Source of the DNA: UBA652 sp964598235
Lineage (GTDB): Bacteria > Pseudomonadota > Gammaproteobacteria > Nitrosococcales > Methylophagaceae
Reading direction: 5' to 3'
Length of the DNA stretch: 10,224 bases
NCBI GenBank assembly: GCA_964598235.1
Contig: CAZRAY010000055.1
Location: forward strand, 1-10,224
The position numbers and the translations under genes were made by a program. Below are positions 1-6,916 of this stretch, in pieces; position 1 is the first letter of the stretch, and the number at the start of each line of letters is the position of its first letter. The notes under the pieces were generated by a model that saw only the letters and a list, made by a program, of their open reading frames with translations, had not been told where the DNA came from and did no database searches.

Positions 1-3
1 GAG

Positions 4-25
4 ATAAAAAAAGAGGTTTTTTTAT
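4..25. repeat. Perfect A/T palindrome with GAGG loop
   Basis: Positions 4-12 (ATAAAAAAA) and 17-25 (TTTTTTTAT) are perfectly complementary around a four-base loop, GAGG. The stem has no GC pairs, so it is thermodynamically weak. The T-run could be the tail of a terminator whose GC stem lies elsewhere, but I see no convincing GC-rich stem next to it. Function unknown. Confidence 0.4.
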
Positions 26-97
26 GGGATGTGATTAGCATGTGTTTAGCCTCATATTTTATCAGTACACGTAATAGACGACTTACCCAAGTATTAT

Positions 98-119
98 TAT
101 TGGTGATATCCCACCAATA
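98..119. repeat. Hairpin, 8-bp stem and 6-base loop
   Basis: TATTGGTG (98-105) pairs perfectly with CACCAATA (112-119) across the loop ATATCC. No T-run follows directly on either strand, so this is not a standard intrinsic terminator. It could be an operator or an RNA processing or stability element. The sequence alone does not decide which. Confidence 0.45.
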
Positions 120-281
120 GCCATGTACGGTTTTTATTATTGTACTACCAGAACCGCTTTGTTGCTAGGATTTGGGTATCATTTTGCTGGGTAACGATAG
201 CAGATTTAACGGTTGGTAAATATCACGCATACAAGCCTTATACTGTCTGTAATGCGACTTCTATTTGCTGGGAAAACCACA

Positions 282-366
282 CAAATAGCGTTAGTTAGTT
301 TGATGATAGATCTCTTGGGGGCGAGCGGGTAGTGGTGGGATTTGTGGTGATCGTTAACGCTATTTG
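282..366. repeat. 12-bp inverted repeat spanning the kinase stop codon
   Basis: CAAATAGCGTTA (282-293) and TAACGCTATTTG (355-366) are perfect reverse complements separated by 61 bases. Two further G-T pairs can extend the stem inward. The right arm includes the stop codon of the sensor kinase (360-362), so the mRNA 3' end could fold into a large stem-loop. CTATTTG at 261-267 can also pair with 282-288, giving a competing smaller hairpin with a 14-base loop. Confidence 0.5.
290..356 (-). terminator. Candidate Rho-dependent terminator (C-rich, G-poor)
   Basis: Read on the minus strand, the 67 bases directly after the sensor kinase stop codon contain about 27 C and 5 G, including the runs CCCCC and CCC and repeated CC/CA steps. 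Such C>G bias is the usual hallmark of a rut site for Rho loading. No GC stem followed by a T-run lies nearby, so Rho-dependent termination would explain how the operon ends. This is inference from composition only. Confidence 0.3.
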
Positions 367-3146
367 AGATTATTATTGAGTTCATCGATTAACTTAGGGA
401 AGTAATTTAATTCCCGTTTAATTTCAGCAATATCAAAATTATTTAGAGCATTACTGAGCTGTGTGACATATTCGGATAGTGGTGTAATGGGATATTGTTT
501 TGATATTTTCATTAGCGTGTCAGTAAAAGTTTGAATATCTGAAATACTATTGTTTTTTGACAGCGTGTCACATTGTGGCATAAGCATTTTTAGCTTATCT
601 AATACAAAGGGTATATGTGTTTGTTCTTCTGCAGTGAGAGCAATAACATGGGGTGATAATGGGGCGTCTAAAGTTTCTGTAAAAGGTAGAAATTGGCGAA
701 GCGTGTTATGTAATGCCATTTTAGAGATGGGTTTGCTTAGATAATGATCAAATAGATGAGTATTGTAATCATCAGCTTTATCTAAGAAGGTGGGGGTTGA
801 TAAAGCGATAATAGGGGCTTGAGAGAATATTTTAATTTTTTTGGCAGCTTGATAGCCATCCATAACGGGCATGCGAAGATCCATTAGGATAAGATCAAAG
901 TTTTGCTTTTTGGCAAGATTAACCGCTTCTAATCCGTTCTTAGCCGTCACAATATTGAGTGCTGTATCGGCAAAATTTGCCAGCAATAGATTAAGGTTGT
1001 CCTCAACATCGTCAACAATAAGAAGGGTGCTAGGCATAAATATGAACGGTGAGGGCCTAGATGATCTATCTTCAGATTGATTTGGTAGCGTGGAAATATT
1101 AATGTTATTCAATTGAACCGTAAAAGTTGAGCCAACTTTTAATTTACTTGTAAGATGGATGCTTCCATCCATCATAGAAAGTAAGCGCTTGCTGATGGAG
1201 AGGCCTAAACCCGTACCGCCATATTTTTGTACATCTTGGCCGCGTGACTGTTCAAAAGCATCAAAAATAGAGCGTTGCTGTTCTTTTGAGACCCCGATTC
1301 CGCTGTCTTTTATCTCAATAAACAGGTCTAATTGTGTGTTAATTTGATTAGTGGCATAAGCTGAGAGATGGATAAACCCATGGTCCGTGAATTTAACTGC
1401 ATTACCAAGTAAATTTAATAATATTTGTCTTAAACGTGCCGCATCCAGTATTAGTTCGGGCGGAATAGAGGAATCAATTTTCAATGTGAAAGCGAGATCT
1501 TTTTTCCGAATCTCAAGAGCAAATATCTCACTTACTTCAGATAATAAATCGTGAAGGTTGCAGGGGTGTGTTGTTATTTCAAGTTTTCCTGCTTCAATTT
1601 TGGATAAATCAAGAATATCATTAATTAGTAATAGCAAGTTATTGCCTGCGGACTGAATAGTATGGATAAATGATTTTAGTTTAGGTGTGTCAACTTGCTC
1701 ATCTAATAAGGCAGTAAATCCAAGGATAGCATTCATTGGGGTGCGTATTTCATGGCTCATGTTAGCAAGAAATTCAGACTTAGCATGATCCGCTTTTTCT
1801 GCGGCTTGTTTTGCCGCATGTAATGCGGCTTCCATTTCGATACGCTCAGTCATATCTACTGCGATACTCAGTAGTGCACGTTGTTGTTGATAACGGATGG
1901 GAATAACTGAGAGCATCATTGAATGAATACTGCCATCTGATTTTGTAAATTCTGTTATTTTTTGTTTTATTTTTCCTTTTTCTTTTAGTTCATCCAGAAT
2001 GTCATTACGCTTATTTATATCAGCATAAAAGGCGTCTATCGTCAGATCACTAACATCATCTGGATCGATGTTGTAGTCATTTAATGTTTGTGGATTGACA
2101 GTTAGAATACGGCCATTTAAAGAGGTAACAACGATTTGTAACGGAATAGTGTCGATTAACATTTGTGTTTGAGCTTCTAATTCTTTTCTACGGTTGATTT
2201 CTTTGGCTAATTTTCTATTCCAATAGATAATTGCAGCGAGAATAAATAGGAAGACAGCTATTATTTTGGCAATCAAGCGGTAATCAAATTTGTTTGCAAA
2301 TTTGTCCTTGCCCCATTGTTCTGAAATATACTGCTTTTCACTAGGGCTGATACTACTTAAGACTCGGTTAAATAAAGGTATGAGCGGCGCGAATTCTTGT
2401 TGCATGCCAAAAGCCAATTTGGTTTGAAATTCAGTTTTACCGACAATGCGGATATTATTTATTCCATTCTCTGAAATATGGTAACTTGCTTGTGCCAATG
2501 TGGCGAATAAAGCATCTATTTCCCCTGTGGAGACGGCAAACAGCCCGGCTTGAATACTATCAACAACATCAAATTTAATATTGGGGTATGCTTTGAGAAT
2601 AGTGGGGACATAACCATAGTCTTTAATTAATGCAATTTTATGGCTTGCTATTTGGCTAATATTGTCAACATAACCCATCTCTGAATGCATAATGATAACG
2701 ACTGGACTAGCAATATAAGATTGGGTGAATGAAAGCTGTGTGCCGAGATCTGAATCGGGTGACTCAGACAGGATGTCAACATCACCTTGCTTGGTCAGGT
2801 TAACTGATTCAGTCCATGATTCCGTGGGTATGCGCTCAATGGTAACGCCTAATTTTTGTTCGATTATTTTTAGATAATCATCCACAATACCAATATAAGT
2901 TCCTTGTTTATCAAAGGCCTCATAGGGTAGCCAGTTAGGATCGCCTGCGAAACGGATGGTGGGGTGATTATTTAGCCAAGCTTGTTCAGTGGCAGATAGT
3001 GATAGTGGTTCAGCGAATAATGTAGACGACAGGGAAAATAGAATAAGACATAATAAATATTGAAGCTGGGTTAAGCTGATATGTAAGCAGCCTAGCAAGG
3101 TTAAATTAGGGGATTTAAATGCGATAGTCCGCTGGTTTATTAGCAT
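360..3146 (-). CDS. Hybrid sensor histidine kinase: periplasmic SBP-type sensor, PAS, HisKA, HATPase, REC, HPt-like tail
   Basis: This 928-residue inner-membrane hybrid kinase has a hydrophobic segment at about 28-45, a BvgS-like solute-binding (SBP_bac_3/Venus flytrap) domain at about 48-285 in the periplasm, and a second membrane helix at about 290-308. A PAS domain (about 325-438) ends in DMTERI. The HisKA motif SHEIRTPMN carries His465. The ATPase domain shows Asn582 (N box), Asp614 (DSGIG) and GGTGLGL at 643-649. A receiver domain follows with acidic pair Asp712/713, phosphoacceptor Asp756 and Lys805. The tail resembles the second half of an HPt domain but has Asp876 about where the histidine belongs. 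The gene starts 26 bp after the HD-GYP regulator, its likely partner. No Shine-Dalgarno is obvious, so the start is moderately certain. The flytrap ligand, probably an amino acid or other small solute, cannot be read from sequence. Confidence 0.93.
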   Translation of the reverse strand: MLINQRTIAFKSPNLTLLGCLHISLTQLQYLLCLILFSLSSTLFAEPLSLSATEQAWLNNHPTIRFAGDPNWLPYEAFDKQGTYIGIVDDYLKIIEQKLGVTIERIPTESWTESVNLTKQGDVDILSESPDSDLGTQLSFTQSYIASPVVIIMHSEMGYVDNISQIASHKIALIKDYGYVPTILKAYPNIKFDVVDSIQAGLFAVSTGEIDALFATLAQASYHISENGINNIRIVGKTEFQTKLAFGMQQEFAPLIPLFNRVLSSISPSEKQYISEQWGKDKFANKFDYRLIAKIIAVFLFILAAIIYWNRKLAKEINRRKELEAQTQMLIDTIPLQIVVTSLNGRILTVNPQTLNDYNIDPDDVSDLTIDAFYADINKRNDILDELKEKGKIKQKITEFTKSDGSIHSMMLSVIPIRYQQQRALLSIAVDMTERIEMEAALHAAKQAAEKADHAKSEFLANMSHEIRTPMNAILGFTALLDEQVDTPKLKSFIHTIQSAGNNLLLLINDILDLSKIEAGKLEITTHPCNLHDLLSEVSEIFALEIRKKDLAFTLKIDSSIPPELILDAARLRQILLNLLGNAVKFTDHGFIHLSAYATNQINTQLDLFIEIKDSGIGVSKEQQRSIFDAFEQSRGQDVQKYGGTGLGLSISKRLLSMMDGSIHLTSKLKVGSTFTVQLNNINISTLPNQSEDRSSRPSPFIFMPSTLLIVDDVEDNLNLLLANFADTALNIVTAKNGLEAVNLAKKQNFDLILMDLRMPVMDGYQAAKKIKIFSQAPIIALSTPTFLDKADDYNTHLFDHYLSKPISKMALHNTLRQFLPFTETLDAPLSPHVIALTAEEQTHIPFVLDKLKMLMPQCDTLSKNNSISDIQTFTDTLMKISKQYPITPLSEYVTQLSNALNNFDIAEIKRELNYFPKLIDELNNNLK

Positions 3147-3172
3147 GGTTAATGAGTAAACAAATTTACCGT

Positions 3173-4228
3173 TTAGACTATTTGAGCAATGGTTTTAAAT
3201 TCATCGATATGCTCATTGAAAACATCAACTAACTGGGGATCAAACTGAACACCACTCAGCTCTTGGATATAGGAGATAGCATCATCGATCTGCCAAGCCT
3301 CTTTGTAGCACCGCTGATGGGTTAAAGCATCAAACACATCTGCCAATGCAACAATACGACCATATATATGGATTTCTTCACCCTTTAGTTGTCGAGGATA
3401 ACCACTACCATCCCAGTTTTCATGGTGCTCATGCGCGATAATAGCGGCTGCTTGCATAAATTTCCGCTTTGAGTGTGTGAGTAAATTATGTGCATTGGTA
3501 GTGTGTTTTTTCATGATTGAAAATTCTGCTTCTGTATATATTCCTGGCTTGTGTAGGATGTCATGGGGAATCGTCATCTTACCGATATCATGCATCGGGG
3601 ATGCATGTAGTAATGTATCTGCATCTTCTTCTGACATGGCAGGATGATAATAAGCTAATAGTGCTGACACTTCAGCAACACGACGGATATGTTGGCCCGT
3701 TTCATCAGAGGTGGATTCCATTAGCTCGGATAACATGTAAATCATTTCTTTTTGGTTTTCTTCGAGCTCTGATAACAAGCGCTTATGTTCGTGTTTTATT
3801 TTAGTTTCTAAAGCGATATTATGTGTTTGCAGTAACTGTTTTGCTTGGTAGAGATAGATATGTGTTTTTACCCGCGCGAGTAATTCTGCAGGATGGAAGG
3901 GTTTGGTAATATAATCTACGGCGCCTAAAGCAAACCCCTTACTAATCGAATCCACATCGACTTTAGCGGTTAAGAAAATAATGGGAATATGTTGTGTTTT
4001 AGGGTTTTGTTTGACTTTTTGGCAGAGCGCAAAACCATCTAGGCCAGGCATCATAATATCAAGCAAAATCAGGTCGAATTTTTCAGGGTTTTCGGAAATA
4101 AGCAACAAAGCCTCATCGCCTTGGTCAGCGAAAGAAAAACTATAACTATCTTCTTCCAAAATATTCATCGCCATTTGAATATTGTCGAGAATATCATCAA
4201 TAATTAGGATGTGTGGTTTATTTTCCAT
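3173..4228 (-). CDS. Two-component response regulator with HD-GYP domain (probable c-di-GMP phosphodiesterase)
   Basis: This cytoplasmic protein of 351 residues has the RpfG-type layout. The receiver domain (about 5-125) has acidic pair Asp11/Asp12, phosphoacceptor Asp57, Thr87 and Lys109. A charged, probably coiled-coil linker (about 128-165) leads to an HD-GYP domain (about 165-350). The metal-ligand pattern looks intact: His180, HDIGK at 213-217, His242, His266/His268/His269 and GYP at 276-278. HD-GYP proteins hydrolyse cyclic-di-GMP, so phosphorylation probably tunes that activity. The hybrid kinase begins 26 bp downstream, so the two are probably co-transcribed and cognate. A promoter-like sequence lies in the 84-bp gap upstream. 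No strong ribosome binding site is visible before the ATG. Enzyme activity is inferred from the conserved motifs. Confidence 0.94.
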   Translation of the reverse strand: MENKPHILIIDDILDNIQMAMNILEEDSYSFSFADQGDEALLLISENPEKFDLILLDIMMPGLDGFALCQKVKQNPKTQHIPIIFLTAKVDVDSISKGFALGAVDYITKPFHPAELLARVKTHIYLYQAKQLLQTHNIALETKIKHEHKRLLSELEENQKEMIYMLSELMESTSDETGQHIRRVAEVSALLAYYHPAMSEEDADTLLHASPMHDIGKMTIPHDILHKPGIYTEAEFSIMKKHTTNAHNLLTHSKRKFMQAAAIIAHEHHENWDGSGYPRQLKGEEIHIYGRIVALADVFDALTHQRCYKEAWQIDDAISYIQELSGVQFDPQLVDVFNEHIDEFKTIAQIV

Positions 4229-4266
4229 TTCGCACCATAAACGCTAAAAAGGTTTCTTGGTCAGAA

Positions 4267-4295
4267 AGCATATAAGTAAAACACTGTTTTGTCTA
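4267..4295 (-). promoter_or_regulatory. Candidate sigma-70 promoter for the HD-GYP/kinase pair
   Basis: On the minus strand TAGACA (4290-4295) and TATGCT (4267-4272) are separated by exactly 17 bases. That is a reasonable -35/-10 pair (5/6 and 4/6 matches to consensus). Transcription would begin near 4260, leaving a leader of about 30 nt before the regulator ATG at 4228. It lies in the only sizeable gap of the minus-strand gene block, so it could uncouple the signalling pair from the ubi genes. Confidence 0.4.
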
Positions 4296-4312
4296 CAGTT
4301 TGTTTCTGGTTT

Positions 4313-4678
4313 TCAACATTGGGAAGAGGCGCATTGAATACATCGATTTGCCGCAGGATCAAATTCTAACCGTTTCGGATTAATCAATTTGGCGCAATCA
4401 AGACAGAATCCATATTCATCTTGTGCCAGTCGCTTCAAGGCGGCTGCAATTTGAGTCAGTCTGAGCGTACGGCGTTGGGCGGTTTCAATTGCCATGGCTT
4501 GACCTTGCATGGCATCCATTCGGGATACACGGCCAACGCTGGTTTGATCTAGTACAACCGTTTGGCTGGAGGCTTTGGCGGCCGATTCGATTTCTAACAA
4601 TGTTGCTTGTTCTATGTGAAGCAGTTTCTTAAATGCGGCCAGCTCGGATTTAGTCATGTTTGTTTTTGAGACTGCCAT
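4313..4678 (-). CDS. Small DksA/TraR-family C4 zinc-finger protein
   Basis: The protein is about 121 residues from the ATG at 4676-4678 (MAVSKTN). A coiled-coil-like N-terminal half carries the family segment SVGRVSRMDAMQ. The C-terminal zinc finger is of the CxxC-x17-CxxC type (Cys92, 95, 113, 116 from this start), with one extra Cys at the end. DksA/TraR proteins bind RNA polymerase through the secondary channel and modulate initiation, often with ppGpp. This short type is smaller than E. coli DksA (151 residues), so it is better described as DksA-like than as DksA. Start choice is uncertain: a TTG at 4699 would give 128 residues, and an ATG at 4657 would give 114 residues and overlap the ubiB end by only 8 bp. 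None has a strong ribosome binding site. Every option overlaps ubiB, so translational coupling is likely. Confidence 0.88.
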   Translation of the reverse strand: MAVSKTNMTKSELAAFKKLLHIEQATLLEIESAAKASSQTVVLDQTSVGRVSRMDAMQGQAMAIETAQRRTLRLTQIAAALKRLAQDEYGFCLDCAKLINPKRLEFDPAANRCIQCASSQC

Positions 4679-6314
4679 AGAGCAAAAGCCCGCCTGCAAT
4701 GCCTAATCCCCAGCTGAGGATGGGCAAATTACCCAACATGGCAACGGCATAACCATCTAAACCTTTAATGATAGCAGCCCCAATAATAAAGGCTGCGCCA
4801 CTGAGCGCACCGGCGATTCTAAAGCCGGCATTGCGAATGCTTTTTTGTACGGATTTGAGTGAGTCCGCAGTTTGATTTTGTGTCGTCTGCTGTTGGAATT
4901 GCAGATGGCTTTGATGCAATAATCTAGGCAGGGTTGGCAGGATGGTTGCCCATTGTGGGATTTCTTGCTTGAGGGTTTCTAATGCTGCCTGCCAGCCATT
5001 TTTTTCAAGCATCCATTGCTCAAGAATCGGTTTGGCTGTTTTCCATAAGTCTAGTTCTGGATAAAGCTGCCGCCCTAAACCTTCGATATTAAGTAGAGTC
5101 TTTTGCAGTAAGACGAGTTGCGGTTGCACTTCCATATTAAACCGACGTGCCGTTTGGAATAAACGGATTAATACTTGGCCAAATGAGATTTCATTTAGCG
5201 GCTTAGCAAATATAGGTTCACACACGCTACGAATAGCCGCCTCAAATTCATCAACACGGGTATCGGCAGGCACCCAGCCTGATTGCACATGCAATTCTGC
5301 CACACGGCGATAATCGCTATTGAAAAAGGCGAGGAAGTTATCGGCGAGATAATTTTGGTCTTCGGGTGACAGCGTACCCATAATGCCGAAATCAATGGCG
5401 ATATAATGTGGGTTTTCAGGGTCGGTTGCATCCACCATAATATTACCGGGGTGCATATCGGCATGGAAAAAACCATGTTTGAAGGCTTGGGTGAAAAATA
5501 TTTCCACCCCCACTTCAGCCAGCCTCTCCATATTGACGTGATTGGCTGTTAATTGGGAAATATCGCCGATTGGAATGCCGTGGATACGTTCTTGCACCAA
5601 TAAATTAGGTTTGGTGAGTTCCCAGTTTATATCAGGCACATACAGCAAGTCGCTGTCTTCAAAATTCCGACGCAGTTGCGAGGCAGAAGCGGCTTCCCGC
5701 ATCATATCTAGTTCGTCATAAAGATTTTTTTCTATTTCAGCGACGACTTCTTTTGGCCGCAAGCGTTTGCCATCTTCCCAGAAACGTTCGGCTAGATCTG
5801 CGATGGTGTGTAGGAGTGCAACATCCCGCTGGATGTGTTGTTCGATATTCGGGCGAATGATTTTAAGGATCACCTCGCTGCCATCTAATAATATCGCCGT
5901 ATGCACTTGGGCAATCGAGGCGGAAGCCAGCGGTTCGGGTGAAACATGCTGGAATAAGTCATTTAAGGGGTGGTCATAAGTCTGCTGCACAATCTCCAGC
6001 GCATGCTTGCTATCAAATGGGGTGACATTATCCTGCAATTGCGCCAGCTCATTGGCAATATCATCGGGCAGCAGATCGCGACGGGTGGAGAGGATTTGGC
6101 CAAACTTCACAAATAAGGGCCCAAGCTCTTCTAATGCCAGCCGTAGGCGTTCACCGCGTGGCTGGTCATTATTTCGTGTCCAGCGATAAGGCGATAGATA
6201 ACTAAAGAATCGTAGTGGGCGCAACAAATGCGTGGCTTGGATGATGTCATCCAGCCGATGCTTGGCCAGCACATGGTTGATTTGAATGAGTCTGAATAGA
6301 TTGCGTAGTTTCAT
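4650..6314 (-). CDS. ubiB: UbiB, atypical ABC1/ADCK kinase-like protein of ubiquinone biosynthesis
   Basis: The protein has 554 residues, near the E. coli length of 546. UbiB-family marks are all present: KFGQ at 70-73, the alanine-rich loop ASASIAQ at 130-136 replacing the usual glycine-rich loop, Lys151 in VILKIIRP, the HADMHPGN loop with Asp286 and Asn291, and the DFG-type Asp308 in AIDFG. Two hydrophobic segments near the C-terminus (about 497-517 and 525-547) anchor it in the inner membrane. The family has ATPase activity that supports ubiquinone assembly, possibly by extracting lipid intermediates; it is not a classic protein kinase. Its ATG overlaps the ubiJ stop as ATGA (6311-6314), and no separate ribosome binding site is visible, so coupled translation is likely. 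The downstream DksA-like gene overlaps its 3' end. Confidence 0.97.
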   Translation of the reverse strand: MKLRNLFRLIQINHVLAKHRLDDIIQATHLLRPLRFFSYLSPYRWTRNNDQPRGERLRLALEELGPLFVKFGQILSTRRDLLPDDIANELAQLQDNVTPFDSKHALEIVQQTYDHPLNDLFQHVSPEPLASASIAQVHTAILLDGSEVILKIIRPNIEQHIQRDVALLHTIADLAERFWEDGKRLRPKEVVAEIEKNLYDELDMMREAASASQLRRNFEDSDLLYVPDINWELTKPNLLVQERIHGIPIGDISQLTANHVNMERLAEVGVEIFFTQAFKHGFFHADMHPGNIMVDATDPENPHYIAIDFGIMGTLSPEDQNYLADNFLAFFNSDYRRVAELHVQSGWVPADTRVDEFEAAIRSVCEPIFAKPLNEISFGQVLIRLFQTARRFNMEVQPQLVLLQKTLLNIEGLGRQLYPELDLWKTAKPILEQWMLEKNGWQAALETLKQEIPQWATILPTLPRLLHQSHLQFQQQTTQNQTADSLKSVQKSIRNAGFRIAGALSGAAFIIGAAIIKGLDGYAVAMLGNLPILSWGLGIAGGLLLYGSLKNKHD

Positions 6315-6916
6315 TGGGGTGACTTTAATCGATTAATACGTGCTTCAAGCCGATCCATATCGCCACGAATCTTATCCACACCTTTCATAAAGCTATTCAC
6401 TTCGGAGGCATCAGGCAATATGCGGCTTTCTTCGCGTAAGTATTCAGCAATATCAAGGGTAAAGTCATGCGTTGTTTGGCTTGCCCAGCGGTGGAAACTT
6501 TGAATTCCATTGGCAATTGGGTGGGCGAGGGTATCGCCGGTGACTTGGGCGAGTTGTTGCTCCCAATCGAAATCAAAGTCTGCGAGTAGATCTTGCAGGG
6601 TTTTGGCGAACTGAATATCGCCTTTGATGCTGATGTCCGCTGAAAATAAGGCATCGGGATCGCTTCTCAGTTTGAGTAACGCTATACTGCGGCCAGAGAT
6701 ATGGAGATCGGGTTGATTGGCTGTTTCATCTGTTTCTTGTGATTGTAGGCCTGAGAGATGAATTTTTTGTTGATCGAATAGAATCGTAAAATGCTGATTC
6801 AGATCGGTGAGGTGGAGATGAATACGTCGATCTTGCAACGCGTCTAATTGTGGCAAGACCTCGGGATCTTGTGCCAGTGCATGATTCAGTACGCGGGATA
6901 AAGCCGATAGGATCAA
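6311..6916 (-). CDS. ubiJ: UbiJ, SCP2-domain accessory factor of ubiquinone biosynthesis (TTG start)
   Basis: The protein is 201 residues, the same length as E. coli UbiJ. An SCP2-like lipid-binding domain occupies about residues 10-120 (including the IKGDIQFAKTLQDLLADFDFDWEQ stretch), followed by a helical, probably coiled-coil C-terminus ending RLEARINRLKSPQ. UbiJ binds lipid and helps organise the soluble Ubi complex with UbiK around the hydrophobic intermediates. The start is TTG (6914-6916), whose last two bases belong to the ubiE stop codon. No ATG occurs in frame near the N-terminus, so TTG is required for full length. There is no clear Shine-Dalgarno. The arrangement between ubiE and ubiB is the standard gammaproteobacterial order and supports the name; sequence similarity in this family is low. 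Confidence 0.9.
   Translation of the reverse strand: MILSALSRVLNHALAQDPEVLPQLDALQDRRIHLHLTDLNQHFTILFDQQKIHLSGLQSQETDETANQPDLHISGRSIALLKLRSDPDALFSADISIKGDIQFAKTLQDLLADFDFDWEQQLAQVTGDTLAHPIANGIQSFHRWASQTTHDFTLDIAEYLREESRILPDASEVNSFMKGVDKIRGDMDRLEARINRLKSPQ

Larger units (their letters stand above)
1..359. other. Non-coding or unassigned left-edge region
   Basis: This stretch lies downstream of the sensor kinase stop codon and contains no ORF I can identify. It is AT-rich. It holds an A/T palindrome (4-25), a clean 8-bp-stem hairpin (98-119) and a 12-bp inverted repeat that reaches into the kinase stop codon (282-293 with 355-366). It also has a strongly C-over-G-biased stretch when read on the minus strand (290-356). 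On the minus strand an ATG at 39-41 is preceded by GAGG at 50-53 with 8-base spacing, so a gene running off the left edge could start there, but only 13 codons are visible. A second minus-strand frame stays open for about 59 codons without a start codon and resembles nothing I know. Confidence 0.5.

Noticed and set aside
1..359. Insertion sequence or attachment-site remnant near the left edge
   Set aside because: No transposase-like frame, no terminal inverted repeats with target duplications, and no tRNA fragment could be found.
3517..3804. 95-codon plus-strand open frame inside the HD-GYP gene
   Set aside because: It lies opposite conserved HD-GYP coding sequence, resembles no family, and has no ribosome binding site of note. 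It is a shadow of the real gene.
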